A program made the position numbers and the translations under genes. A stretch of DNA of 64,000 bases from Streptomyces olivochromogenes (GTDB lineage: Bacteria > Actinomycetota > Actinomycetes > Streptomycetales > Streptomycetaceae), in NCBI RefSeq assembly GCF_001514115.1, contig NZ_KQ948477.1:50815-114814 (forward strand), given 5' to 3'. The stretch's first letter is position 1. Every line of letters starts with the position of its first letter. Of the stretch, positions 51,449 to 60,133 are shown one piece after another. Under the pieces are notes generated by a model. That model had not been told where the DNA came from and did not search any database. It worked only from the letters and a program-made list of their open reading frames with translations.

Positions 51449-54400
51449 TCGAGCGGCTCGGCGCGTTGCTCGCCGACCTGTGTCCGGCAGGGCAGCCGCC
51501 CATACCTCGCGAGGTCGCCGAACTCATCTGGCTGGCACGGCACTTGCCCGCTGAGAGCGGGTGGACCTCGTCGACCGCCGTGCCGACCGCGGGACGTTCG
51601 ACGCCGCCCACCCTGGAAGGCGGCGCCGAAGAGGAGCCACCAGAGGCCGGTGACGACGACCGCTCCGAGTCCGGGGCCACGCGGTTGTACGTGCCCAGAC
51701 GCCCCTCCCGGGATGGAGAGGAGGAGCCACAGGTCGAACAGGCGGCGCCGGTCCGCGTCACGGGACCGCCGGCGCTGCCACGCCGCCGCGAGCTGGCGCG
51801 TGCCCTGCGCCCGCTCAAACGGCGCGTTCCCTCCAGGGTCCGGACCGTCCTGGACGAGGACGCCACCGTCAGCCGGATCGCCGATCACGATCACTGGATC
51901 CCGGTCCTCGCACCCGCGGCGGACCGATGGCTCGACGTTCGAATCGTCCTGGACTCCTACGGTGAGAGCGCCGTCTTCTGGGAGCCGCTCGCTCGTGAGC
52001 TGCGCACGTTGCTGCTCCAGCTCGGCGCGTTCCGCGATGTCCGGCTGCACTGTCTGGCCCCCCGCAGCGACGGCGGCCCCGGGATCGGAACAGGAACAAG
52101 TTCGTCAACGTCGTCGCAACCGCTTCGCTCGGCGGGGTCACTCGTCGATCCGACCGGCTGCACGGTGACCCTGGTCCTCACGGACGGCGTGGCACCGGCC
52201 TGGCGCACCGGCCCGATGCTCGAGGCGCTGCGGACGTGGGCGGACCACGGCCCGACAGCCGTTCTCCAGACCCTCCCCGAGAACGTGTGGGCACGGACAG
52301 CCCTGGCACCCGAGCCTGGGCGCTTTCGCAGCACAGAGGCGGGCGGTCCCAATTCCCGTTTGCTGTATACGGGTTACGGGCTGCAGCCACCCGTGGTGGG
52401 ACACCGCGTCCCGGTACCGGTGCTGGGGGTCACTCCGGAATGGCTGGGGCCGTGGGCACACGCGATCGCGCAACCGGCCGCGTTCGACGGAGCGGCCATG
52501 CTGCTGCCCGTGTCACCCAGATCTCCGCACCACCGCGTCGACGCGCCGGGGGACATCGACGTACCCGACCGGAGCATCACGTTCGAGGACTTCCAGGCCC
52601 AGGCACAGCCGGATGTCCTCCGACTCGCCGCGTATCTCGCCGCCGCCCCGCTCAATCTCGGGGTGATGCGGACTGTGCAGTCCGCGATGCTGCCAGCCAG
52701 CCCGCTGTCCGACCTGGCGGAGATCGTCTACAGCGGACTGCTGCGAAAGGTGAACGGCGACAGCCGCCCGGACGACGCGCTGAACCATGCCTACGAGTTC
52801 GTTCCGGGCGTACGGGAGCGCCTGCTGAGCACCATCCGGCGGGACGAGGCCGACGAAGTGATCGCCGCGATTTCGGCGTACGTGGACCGGAACGCTCCGA
52901 CGAGCGGCGCTCGCTTCACGGCCGCCGTGCGGGACCCCGACGGAACGCTCGCCCTGCCGATCGGTGCGCGTCACTGGGCGGAGGTGCACAACCTCGTACG
53001 CCGACGACAGGGCAGGCACATGGCCCCGGCGACACCGCGCGTACGGACGCCGGTGGACGACCTGGTGCTGAAGCCCTCGGCGGAATCCGCAGGGCAGATC
53101 TCGGTCCCATCTGGCTCGGACACGGAGGGACGCCGCTTCCTCGTCACCATCGGTGTCTCGCGTCATGAGGACCCGTCGCTGGGTGACCTCCCTGGCGTGC
53201 GGCCGGGCATCGTGCGTGTGCACGACATCTTCGAGAGGCTTGGCTACGCACACGTACTGCTCGAACTGGCCGCCGATCCGAAACGCGCCGAGCTGGTGCA
53301 GGGCCTGCGTGAATGGGCTGTCGACGCCTCACTGGGTCCCGCCGACGTGGTCGTCGTGTACTTCGCCGGAATCGCCGAGCGTGTGGGCGGGCAAATGCGT
53401 TTGCTGGCCTCCGACAGCGTGCGACAGGACGCGCGCACCACCTTGATCCCCGAGGTGGCGTTCGAGGGCCTGCTCCGCAGCGGAGTCGGGCATCTACTGC
53501 TCCTCATGGACACGTGTGTCGGCGATCCGGATGTCGCCGGCGACGACGTCTTTCGGCGGCTCGTCCGTTCCTCTCGGCCCGGCGTCGAGCTGTCAGTGCT
53601 CAGCGTTTCCGTCAGTTACGAGTCGGAGGAGGGAAGCCGGTTCATCGAGGCGCTGGCTCACGCATTGTCCGTTATTCCCGTGACCGTCGGCAGTGGCCGC
53701 TTCATCGATCTGAGCGAGGTGCGGCGAAAAATGTCGGAATTCCTCGGCTCACGGTATGGCGGAGCGGGCGGGGAGGTTTTTCTCTCCACGTCGGGTGCGG
53801 CAGAGCAGCCGTTCTTCCCGAACCCGGAGCGCTACGACGTGTTCGTCTCGTACGCGCATGAGGACGGGCAATGGGCGGTCACGTTGGCCGAAGATCTTCA
53901 GCGGCGAGGGCTTGAGGTGTGGCTCGACCGCTGGGAACTGTCCCCTGGACAGGATGTGGCCGCAGGCTTGCGGGACGGGCTGGCGAAGGCCAATGCGATG
54001 GTGGCCGTGGTGAGTCCGGGGTGGCTGACTTCCGAGTGGGCCACCAGGGAGTTCGAGGCGGCCACCGCGGACGGCCGCACGCGGGTGTTCCCGGTGCTCT
54101 GGGGGGGTGTGACGAGAGTCCCCTCCTTCATCGCCGAATGGGAGTACTTCGACTTCCGTGGAGGGATGACGCCGGATGAGTACGAGGAAAGTCTTCGGCA
54201 ACTAGTACGCGCGATCCGGGCGTCGCCGGCCTCCGCACGCCCGGCGGTTCCGCCCGCGGCGTTGTCCTGGCTCACCCGGCCGATGCACGACAGCGGGACC
54301 CGCGCGGGGCGGCGTGACTCCTTCACGCTGTTCGGCCATCCGACCGACTGCCACATCTACGAAGGTGACGGAACCCGCCCCATCAAAAAGGAGAACGTCC

Positions 54401-55305
54401 GCATCCGCTACACCCCGGAGCGCGTGACGTTCCCCGAGGAGATCGCAGGCTGGCGGCGGACGATCGAGGACGAGGAGCGGCAGAAGGAGGCGGCGGGCCG
54501 ACCACACAGCTGGAACTCCCGCCGCTTCGCCGTCGACGGACTGACCGTCTCCCGCACGCACATCGGCGAGTCGCCGATCGTCACGCTCTCGCTACGGGAT
54601 GCCGACTACTTCGACTTCCTGACCACGTCCCTCAACCTCGACCGCCCGCAGACGAGCGGCCTGACTCTGCGCCAGCAGTACCTGGAAAACCAGGACCCCG
54701 TCCAGGCCCCGTCGTTCATGTCCTGCAGCTTCGGGGTTCACGTGGCCGTGCGGACCCGCAGGGACGGCAAGATGTTGTTCTCGCACCGCAGCGGCAGCGT
54801 CGCGGGACCGAACCGCTCACGCTGGAACTCTTCGGCGAACGTGGGCATGGCGCTCAACGATGACCTCGGGCCAGACAGGCGGATCAGCTTGCACGCCGTG
54901 GCCCGGCGCGCCCTGCACGAGCAACTGGCGATTCAGGCGGCGGACAGCCTCGACCTCGAACTTCTCGGCTTCGGCCTGGACCTCCGGAACAACCAGTGGG
55001 CGGCCTTCTTCAGCGCGGAACTCCACGACCTTGACGAGCGGGCACTGCGCCAGCGATGGGCCCGCGGAACCGAGGACAAGTGGGTGCACGACGAATACGA
55101 CTTCGTGCCTGCCGACCCCGACTCCGTGCTTTCGTTCCTGCTGAACAAGCACGTCGACACGTGGACGCCGTGTGCCCCGGCCGTGTACTACCTGGCCTTG
55201 GTCCGTGCCGCCGTACGCAGCCGCGACGGTGACCCGGCGGGACGCGTCGACGTCGGCGTCGCGGAGCAACGGGTGCTGCGGGCGGCGGGGGGGGCGGACG
55301 GCTGA
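51445..55305 (+). CDS. SAV_2336N/vWA-like - caspase-like - TIR - Nudix-like effector protein
   Basis: 1286 residues. (1) About 150-345: SAV_2336 N-terminal-type domain, vWA-related (DVRIVLDSYGES, GAFRDVRLH). (2) About 380-500: helical. (3) 562-780: caspase-like, with Cys 691 in LLLMDTC, but Ile 643 (VVVYFAGIAE) where the catalytic His of YxGHG belongs. (4) 795-930: TIR domain (YDVFVSYAHED, LEVWLDRWELSPG), with candidate NADase Glu 869 in SEWATRE. (5) About 1100-1216: Nudix-like sequence without the full catalytic box (RRALHEQLAI). This is the likely output of the MoxR/VMAP system: NAD+ depletion or signalling by TIR. The degenerate caspase may be a scaffold. Confidence 0.82.
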   Translation: MIERLGALLADLCPAGQPPIPREVAELIWLARHLPAESGWTSSTAVPTAGRSTPPTLEGGAEEEPPEAGDDDRSESGATRLYVPRRPSRDGEEEPQVEQAAPVRVTGPPALPRRRELARALRPLKRRVPSRVRTVLDEDATVSRIADHDHWIPVLAPAADRWLDVRIVLDSYGESAVFWEPLARELRTLLLQLGAFRDVRLHCLAPRSDGGPGIGTGTSSSTSSQPLRSAGSLVDPTGCTVTLVLTDGVAPAWRTGPMLEALRTWADHGPTAVLQTLPENVWARTALAPEPGRFRSTEAGGPNSRLLYTGYGLQPPVVGHRVPVPVLGVTPEWLGPWAHAIAQPAAFDGAAMLLPVSPRSPHHRVDAPGDIDVPDRSITFEDFQAQAQPDVLRLAAYLAAAPLNLGVMRTVQSAMLPASPLSDLAEIVYSGLLRKVNGDSRPDDALNHAYEFVPGVRERLLSTIRRDEADEVIAAISAYVDRNAPTSGARFTAAVRDPDGTLALPIGARHWAEVHNLVRRRQGRHMAPATPRVRTPVDDLVLKPSAESAGQISVPSGSDTEGRRFLVTIGVSRHEDPSLGDLPGVRPGIVRVHDIFERLGYAHVLLELAADPKRAELVQGLREWAVDASLGPADVVVVYFAGIAERVGGQMRLLASDSVRQDARTTLIPEVAFEGLLRSGVGHLLLLMDTCVGDPDVAGDDVFRRLVRSSRPGVELSVLSVSVSYESEEGSRFIEALAHALSVIPVTVGSGRFIDLSEVRRKMSEFLGSRYGGAGGEVFLSTSGAAEQPFFPNPERYDVFVSYAHEDGQWAVTLAEDLQRRGLEVWLDRWELSPGQDVAAGLRDGLAKANAMVAVVSPGWLTSEWATREFEAATADGRTRVFPVLWGGVTRVPSFIAEWEYFDFRGGMTPDEYEESLRQLVRAIRASPASARPAVPPAALSWLTRPMHDSGTRAGRRDSFTLFGHPTDCHIYEGDGTRPIKKENVRIRYTPERVTFPEEIAGWRRTIEDEERQKEAAGRPHSWNSRRFAVDGLTVSRTHIGESPIVTLSLRDADYFDFLTTSLNLDRPQTSGLTLRQQYLENQDPVQAPSFMSCSFGVHVAVRTRRDGKMLFSHRSGSVAGPNRSRWNSSANVGMALNDDLGPDRRISLHAVARRALHEQLAIQAADSLDLELLGFGLDLRNNQWAAFFSAELHDLDERALRQRWARGTEDKWVHDEYDFVPADPDSVLSFLLNKHVDTWTPCAPAVYYLALVRAAVRSRDGDPAGRVDVGVAEQRVLRAAGGADG

Positions 55306-55569
55306 GGTCAGCTGTCAGCCGGACAGTCCGACGCCGACGTCTTCTCCCACAGAGGTTCCCGTCGACGAATCCGCAGGCGAGGGTGACCATGGCTTTGTAG
55401 TGGCGGGCGACCAGCACAACCTGGCGCGCTTCCAGTTCCTCCAACGGGGTCGTGCCCTTCGGCTCGGCCCCTACGAGAGCTACGAACATCTCGGCATCGA
55501 GCGCAACCGTCGTCCCACTGACCGCGTGAGTGCCAGGGACGGGTGTCATCAAGGAGAAAGGCAGGCTTG

Positions 55570-56016
55570 ATGTCTGGAACGGAGAGTGCGGAGGGCGAAG
55601 TAGAGCCGGGCTCATCGCTTTCTGGGACCGCGCTCGTCGTCGCGGTGACGGTCATCGCGGTGTGGCTCGGGCTTCTCGTTTGGTTGGCCGTCGATACAGA
55701 CGCGAGCGAGGTCATCTGGTCACGCCTGTTGGTCGTCCTGGGATCGGTGGAGGCCGTCGCGTTCGCGGCAGTTGGTGCATTGTTCGGCGCGACGGTGCAA
55801 AGACAGCGGGTGGCGGACTTGCAGGCGAGGGCGGATGCCGCCGAGTCCCGCGCAGAGGCCAACCAGGCAGCGGCCATCAATGGCGAGAGGCTGGCAGCGG
55901 CGGTGCGGGTAACTCACGTGCCTGGAACCGATGGAGGGGCGGAACGGCTCTCGACCGATGCCCGACTCGGTGGGGATCCCGTACTTGAGTTGGCCAACCG
56001 CCTCTTCCCGGACTGA
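55570..56016 (+). CDS. Small membrane protein with two TM helices and coiled coil
   Basis: 148 residues from the ATG at 55,570; a GTG at 55,543 adds nine. Hydrophobic helices at about 20-42 and 57-80 and then a coiled coil (RQRVADLQARADAAESRAEANQAA). No family recognised. It could anchor the downstream protease-kinase module at the membrane. The 264 bases before it are not convincingly coding on either strand. Confidence 0.65.
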   Translation: MSGTESAEGEVEPGSSLSGTALVVAVTVIAVWLGLLVWLAVDTDASEVIWSRLLVVLGSVEAVAFAAVGALFGATVQRQRVADLQARADAAESRAEANQAAAINGERLAAAVRVTHVPGTDGGAERLSTDARLGGDPVLELANRLFPD

Positions 56017-56025
56017 GGCGTCGTC

Positions 56026-56988
56026 GTGGACACCATCGGAAGGCTGGTACGCGACGGTAAGGCCGTCGCGACCGCATTCATCGTCACTGCCGACGGGCTC
56101 GCCGCCACCGCCGCACACGTTCTCTCTCCTCACGCAGGCGCCGAATGGACTTTTGAGCCCATCACTGCGCCCGGATTGTCACTTCCCGTCGACACTTCTT
56201 TGCCCTCAGACGCGGCAGCCGATGTGGCGCTCATCCAAGTCCTCGGAACCGGGGACTGGCAGCCGATGACGCTTGTGTCACGCACGACCGCCACACCGGG
56301 GGACCCGGTTCACCTGCGCGGTTTCGCCGCCTCACGCGACTACGACTCCGGTGTCGGCAGCTACGTCGGCGCAACAGCGGAAAACGGCCGTGCATGGGTG
56401 AAGGTGAGCTGCCAGCATGCTCAACCAGGCATGAGCGGCGCACCGGTGCTGCTCACCGGAACGGGCAGCGTGATCGGCGTCGTAGCGTCGCGCCTCAACT
56501 CAGAACGTTGGAACCGCGACACCGTGCTGCTCGCACCGGCTGAGGATCTCGTCGCGCTCGCTCCCGAGCGCCTCCGTCTCACCGAACCAATCCGCCAGTT
56601 CGCGAACGGGACGTTGCGGTTGTCATGGCTGCGAGGAGACGCGGCGGAACTCATCCTGGAAACAGACGACTTCAACGTGTCGCTCGGCCGTAACTCACAC
56701 AATCGTCTGAACCTGCCGGACGACCGTGACAGCCGGTTCCACGGCCACCTGGCCTTGGTCGGAACGACACTGCTCTACCGGCACATGGGCTCTCGCCCCG
56801 CGTTCCTGTCCGGCGCCACGCGGCAGCTGAAGCTCGCCAAGGGTGATTCCTGCCCGGTCGGTGACAAGGACCGCCTGAGTGTCGCGAGCGGAACGATGCT
56901 GGTGGAGTTCTCTGCTCCTGACCTCTTCGACCCGAATGCGGGACCAACGCCGCAGGCCGACGAGGAGGACCCAGGAGTTGGACGCTGA
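56026..56988 (+). CDS. Trypsin-like protease with C-terminal FHA domain
   Basis: 320 residues. Triad His 31 (ATAAHVL), Asp 66 (AADVALIQV), Ser 137 (PGMSGAPVL). Residues about 210-297 form an FHA domain: SLGRNSHNRLNL, then SRFHGHL and GSRP, the phosphothreonine-binding signature. With the kinase encoded next (start overlapping by 11 bases), this suggests that the protease is recruited to, or switched by, Thr-phosphorylated proteins. No secretion signal. Confidence 0.85.
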   Translation: MDTIGRLVRDGKAVATAFIVTADGLAATAAHVLSPHAGAEWTFEPITAPGLSLPVDTSLPSDAAADVALIQVLGTGDWQPMTLVSRTTATPGDPVHLRGFAASRDYDSGVGSYVGATAENGRAWVKVSCQHAQPGMSGAPVLLTGTGSVIGVVASRLNSERWNRDTVLLAPAEDLVALAPERLRLTEPIRQFANGTLRLSWLRGDAAELILETDDFNVSLGRNSHNRLNLPDDRDSRFHGHLALVGTTLLYRHMGSRPAFLSGATRQLKLAKGDSCPVGDKDRLSVASGTMLVEFSAPDLFDPNAGPTPQADEEDPGVGR

Positions 56989-58132
56989 TCTGACAGCCGA
57001 CGAACCGTACGAACCTCCCCCACCGTTAGCGGGTGCGCCCGCAGCCATCGGCGAGGTGCTGGCCGGCCGCTGGTCCGTGGCGGAGATCCGTCGCGGTGGG
57101 CAGGCGTGGGTCCTGATCGTCGACGACCTTGAGCGCGGACAACGCCGCGCGATCAAGACTCCGCTGTCCACCGCGCTCACCGGCGACGCCGAACTCGCGA
57201 TGCTGTTGGGGCTCGAACCCCATCCCCACACCGTCACTACGCTTGACGTTCTCGAGTTGCGCGGGCAGTTGGGCATTGTCTTCGAGTACGCCCCCTCAAC
57301 CCTGACCGACCTGATACGAAGGCAGCACGGAGTCCATCTCGCCGAAATCCTCCAGCAGGTGTGCGACGGCATGTCGCACCTGTCCAAGAGGGGCACCGAG
57401 GTCGCCCACCTCGATCTCAAGCCGTCGAACGTACTCGTCGACGACACTGGTCGCGCCAAGGTCGCCGACTTTGGCTTGGCTCAGCAGGTCCGCATCCAGG
57501 GTGGGCGCTTCTCGGCCGCACGGGGTGGAACCTGGGCCTACGCCGCGCCCGAGGTGCTCCGGCAGGAGCCGTGCGACTTGCGGGCCGACGTGTTCTCCTT
57601 CGGAGTGCTTCTCTACGAAGCGTGCACGGGGAAGCTCCCCTACCCCTTTCCCCTCGCGGCGGACCCAAATACTCAGCGCGCGCAGCTGCTCGACTACTAC
57701 GCGTCTTCAGGCCCGCGCCGCCGAACCGAGCAGTTGCACTCGTGGGGTCAGTCCACGATGACGGAAGTTCCGCTTCCCCCACCCGGCAAAGACATCAGCA
57801 TCTGTCTATCAAATTGCCTGCAGGAATACAGGGAGAGGCGCCCAGAGTCATTCTGGAATCTCGCCGTCATGCTCGCCAGAAGCTTCCGGAGGCCGCCTGT
57901 AGATGCCACAACCGTTCCACTGCCAGCAATGGACCAGCAGCAAAGGGACCTCGCGCTGGCGCAGGTATTGATCCGGCTCGGCCAGTTCACGGAGGCCGTG
58001 AACCGGCTGAACCGCTTGCTGGCGACGCCACTGCCCCCCGAGCTCGTCGCGAGCGTCCGGGACATGGCCCAGCAAGCGTTGACTGGCGCCGGACGCCATG
58101 CCGAAGCCGCTGCACTCATGGATTGGCGATGA
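56978..58132 (+). CDS. Serine/threonine protein kinase
   Basis: 384 residues from a TTG at 56,978 (GAGGAGG upstream). Kinase residues: Lys 60 (RRAIKTP), HLDLKPSNVL with Asp 146, DFGLA, and YAAPEV. The Gly-rich loop is weak (RRGGQAWV) and HRD is HLD, but the core looks active. The C-terminal 80 residues are helical repeats (ALAQVLIRLGQFTEAVNRLN). Likely partner: the FHA domain of the upstream protease. Confidence 0.88.
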   Translation: MDADLTADEPYEPPPPLAGAPAAIGEVLAGRWSVAEIRRGGQAWVLIVDDLERGQRRAIKTPLSTALTGDAELAMLLGLEPHPHTVTTLDVLELRGQLGIVFEYAPSTLTDLIRRQHGVHLAEILQQVCDGMSHLSKRGTEVAHLDLKPSNVLVDDTGRAKVADFGLAQQVRIQGGRFSAARGGTWAYAAPEVLRQEPCDLRADVFSFGVLLYEACTGKLPYPFPLAADPNTQRAQLLDYYASSGPRRRTEQLHSWGQSTMTEVPLPPPGKDISICLSNCLQEYRERRPESFWNLAVMLARSFRRPPVDATTVPLPAMDQQQRDLALAQVLIRLGQFTEAVNRLNRLLATPLPPELVASVRDMAQQALTGAGRHAEAAALMDWR

Positions 58133-59892
58133 TCCTCATGCGACGATTCGAGCCCCCACAACAGTGGAACCACATTCCGGCACTGCGGCAAAGGGTAGCC
58201 GACCTTCTGGAGGCTGGTCGGCGCCGCACGGCTCTGGACGAGGTGCTGCGACATCTGCGCCACGACCCCGAAAGCACTGACGGCCTGTTTGTGGCTATTG
58301 GGGTCCTGAGGCAGGGGCGCACGGAACATCTTGAATCCGACGAACCGCAGACCGACGTCCAAAAATTGAGCGCGCTGGTGGCGCCGGTCGCAACGGAATG
58401 CTCGGCCTGCCGTCTCCTCTGGTACTCGAGTCACACATTCCTGATGGCCGACGATGGTTTTAGCCAGCTCACCATACGCAATCCCGTGGGCCTGCAATGC
58501 CAGAAATGCCGGTACACCCTGTGCAAGAAATGCCTGAGCGGAGGGTCGCGGTCGTACACGGCGCGTGATGACACACTTGAGTTCCCTGTCGACCACCCTT
58601 GCCCGAGCCCTCTATGCACGGGGAAGCTGACCACACCGGTACTCCCCACCGGGCGACATGACGTGACGCCGATGGATCCCGAGGAAATCGAAGGGGTCAT
58701 CGTCGCGCGGGACGGCTTCATCCTTCCGACAATGGACGAAGCTCTCGTGCCCGTGACCAAGCATCTCCCCCTCATCGCCGATGACGCGCCCCTCATCCAC
58801 ATTCGCCGAAGCATTCCGGGGATGATGGGTGATGAATCAACCCGCAATGAACTCGCACAGTCCCTCGTCCGCGAGTTGGAGCATGAGGGGGCGATAGCCG
58901 CTGGCGCCTGGGGGCGCTCAAAGCGCATGTTCGTTCTGGCGGGCGACGCGAACGACACCAACTACCTGATCACTGTCGTGCGGAAGAAGACGCGCGCACA
59001 GACCAGGCCAGAACCTGCGCAGGAAGCCCTGCCCCAGCCGCACGCGGCTCCCGGGCTGCAGGCCGGGAGCCGCGTGGAAGAGAGGGACACCTACGAGCCG
59101 CCCACACCGGAAGCAGTGATGTTCGCCGGCGAGCGTGGGCTCGGGGAGCGGGAGCGGCAGCGGGCGTTTCGACGGCATCAGATCGAAGAGAAGGACACCT
59201 ACGAGCCGCCCACGCCGGAGACCGCGATGCTCGCCGCCGAGCGTGGGCTTGGGGAGTGGCGGCGGACGTTTCGGCGGGCTCAGACCTGGGTGGACAAGAA
59301 GCACAATGAGTCGCGGCTATACGTGTATGACGATGGTGTGGTCGTACGGACGGCGCGGATGTCCCGCGGGAAGGACCTCTTCGAGGCCGCATACGACTGG
59401 GGGACCCTACGGGTCCTGCGGTATCTCAACCCCTCCCGAGGGGAAGCCCGGTATACCCTGCTCGACCCGGGTGGCGTCGCGCTGAACGTCGGCCGCGGGA
59501 TTCGGATCTTCCTCAAGGAGGACAGGCAGGCGCTCGGGATCACCTCGGTGGTCGAGGGCACGGCGTTTGCCTGGCCCACGTTGTGGGGGGATCACATCGA
59601 GGAGTGCGTTACGCGGGTGCAGTTGCCCAGCGTGCTTGCGCGGATCGAGCGCGGTGAGACGGTGGACTTCGGGCCGTACAAGGTCGACCGACAGGGGGTG
59701 GCGGGCCGGAAGGACGCGGCTGCCTGGTCGGAGATCGCTGATGTCTCCGGCGACAACGGTACGTTGAGGTTCAAAGCAAAGCGCAGGGGAACATACGTTG
59801 ACCGCGCGAAGCTGCAGAACATCGCCAATGTGAATCTGTTCCTCAGCGTGTGCACCGCTTCAATGGCCAGGGCTGAGGGGGAGCGTACGTGA
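58129..59892 (+). CDS. Zinc-cluster protein with DUF6585-like C-terminus
   Basis: 587 residues, ATGA overlap with the kinase. Eight Cys form four pairs (91/94, 124/127, 132/135, 158/163), a RING- or treble-clef-like zinc domain. Residues about 318-385 contain a 37-residue unit given twice (DTYEPPTPE...AERGLGE...FRR). The C-terminal 200 residues (SRLYVYDDGVVVRT, GTLRVLRY) look like the beta-rich DUF6585 family. Thr-Pro-rich repeats would suit phosphorylation by the neighbouring kinase and FHA binding. Function unknown. Confidence 0.65.
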   Translation: MILMRRFEPPQQWNHIPALRQRVADLLEAGRRRTALDEVLRHLRHDPESTDGLFVAIGVLRQGRTEHLESDEPQTDVQKLSALVAPVATECSACRLLWYSSHTFLMADDGFSQLTIRNPVGLQCQKCRYTLCKKCLSGGSRSYTARDDTLEFPVDHPCPSPLCTGKLTTPVLPTGRHDVTPMDPEEIEGVIVARDGFILPTMDEALVPVTKHLPLIADDAPLIHIRRSIPGMMGDESTRNELAQSLVRELEHEGAIAAGAWGRSKRMFVLAGDANDTNYLITVVRKKTRAQTRPEPAQEALPQPHAAPGLQAGSRVEERDTYEPPTPEAVMFAGERGLGERERQRAFRRHQIEEKDTYEPPTPETAMLAAERGLGEWRRTFRRAQTWVDKKHNESRLYVYDDGVVVRTARMSRGKDLFEAAYDWGTLRVLRYLNPSRGEARYTLLDPGGVALNVGRGIRIFLKEDRQALGITSVVEGTAFAWPTLWGDHIEECVTRVQLPSVLARIERGETVDFGPYKVDRQGVAGRKDAAAWSEIADVSGDNGTLRFKAKRRGTYVDRAKLQNIANVNLFLSVCTASMARAEGERT

Positions 59893-60009
59893 TGGATCAG
59901 CAGGACTCGTGGCCGCCCCAGGCCGGGGCCCAGTCAGCTGCGGAACCTCGCGATCAGTACCCTTCTCGCGAGGAAATGCCACGGACTTGAGACTGATCAT
60001 GGGTGACAA

Positions 60010-60133
60010 GGCCGTGAGACAGCCAAGAACGCCCAGGTCACGCAAGATCGACATGTCACGAGCGGCGAGACCCTACACAGCCAACCCAGTCCGGTCCAAG
60101 TCCCCGACCTGCGCGGACTGGATTGGCTGTCAA
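60010..60133 (-). repeat. Right end of IIb abutting the remaining 52 bp of the element III right end
   Basis: On the minus strand TTGACAGCCAATCCAGTC (from 60,133) to GACTGGGTTGG (to 60,082) is the inner part of a family-I right end. From 60,077 TGTAGGGTCTCGCCGCTCG begins the family-II right end, ending with CCTGGGC and TGTCTCAC motifs shared with IIa. Confidence 0.75.

Larger units (their letters stand above)
47449..60076 (+). mobile_element. Family-II element IIb carrying the VMAP conflict system
   Basis: Left terminus TGTGGGATCTC, right terminus GAGACCCTAC(A). Flanking ACAGC occurs at 47,444-47,448 and 60,077-60,081; one A at the right junction is shared or lost. Excision joins 47,435-47,448 to 60,082-60,133 and gives exactly 66 bp matching the two intact family-I right ends. 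The right end resembles that of IIa (TGTAGG, TCTCGC, GCTCG, CCTGGGC, TGTCTCAC in order). Contains a tnsA fragment and genes 48,040-59,892; no other transposition gene. Confidence 0.75.

Noticed and set aside
55311..55327. Sequence like a family-I terminus (GCTGTCAGCCGGACAG)
   Set aside because: No inner arm or second site follows within 66 bp; a chance match.
55010..55549. Minus-strand frame before the two-TM gene
   Set aside because: Its first 70 codons look partly protein-like, but there is no ribosome site and it continues antisense to the TIR protein; left out for lack of support.
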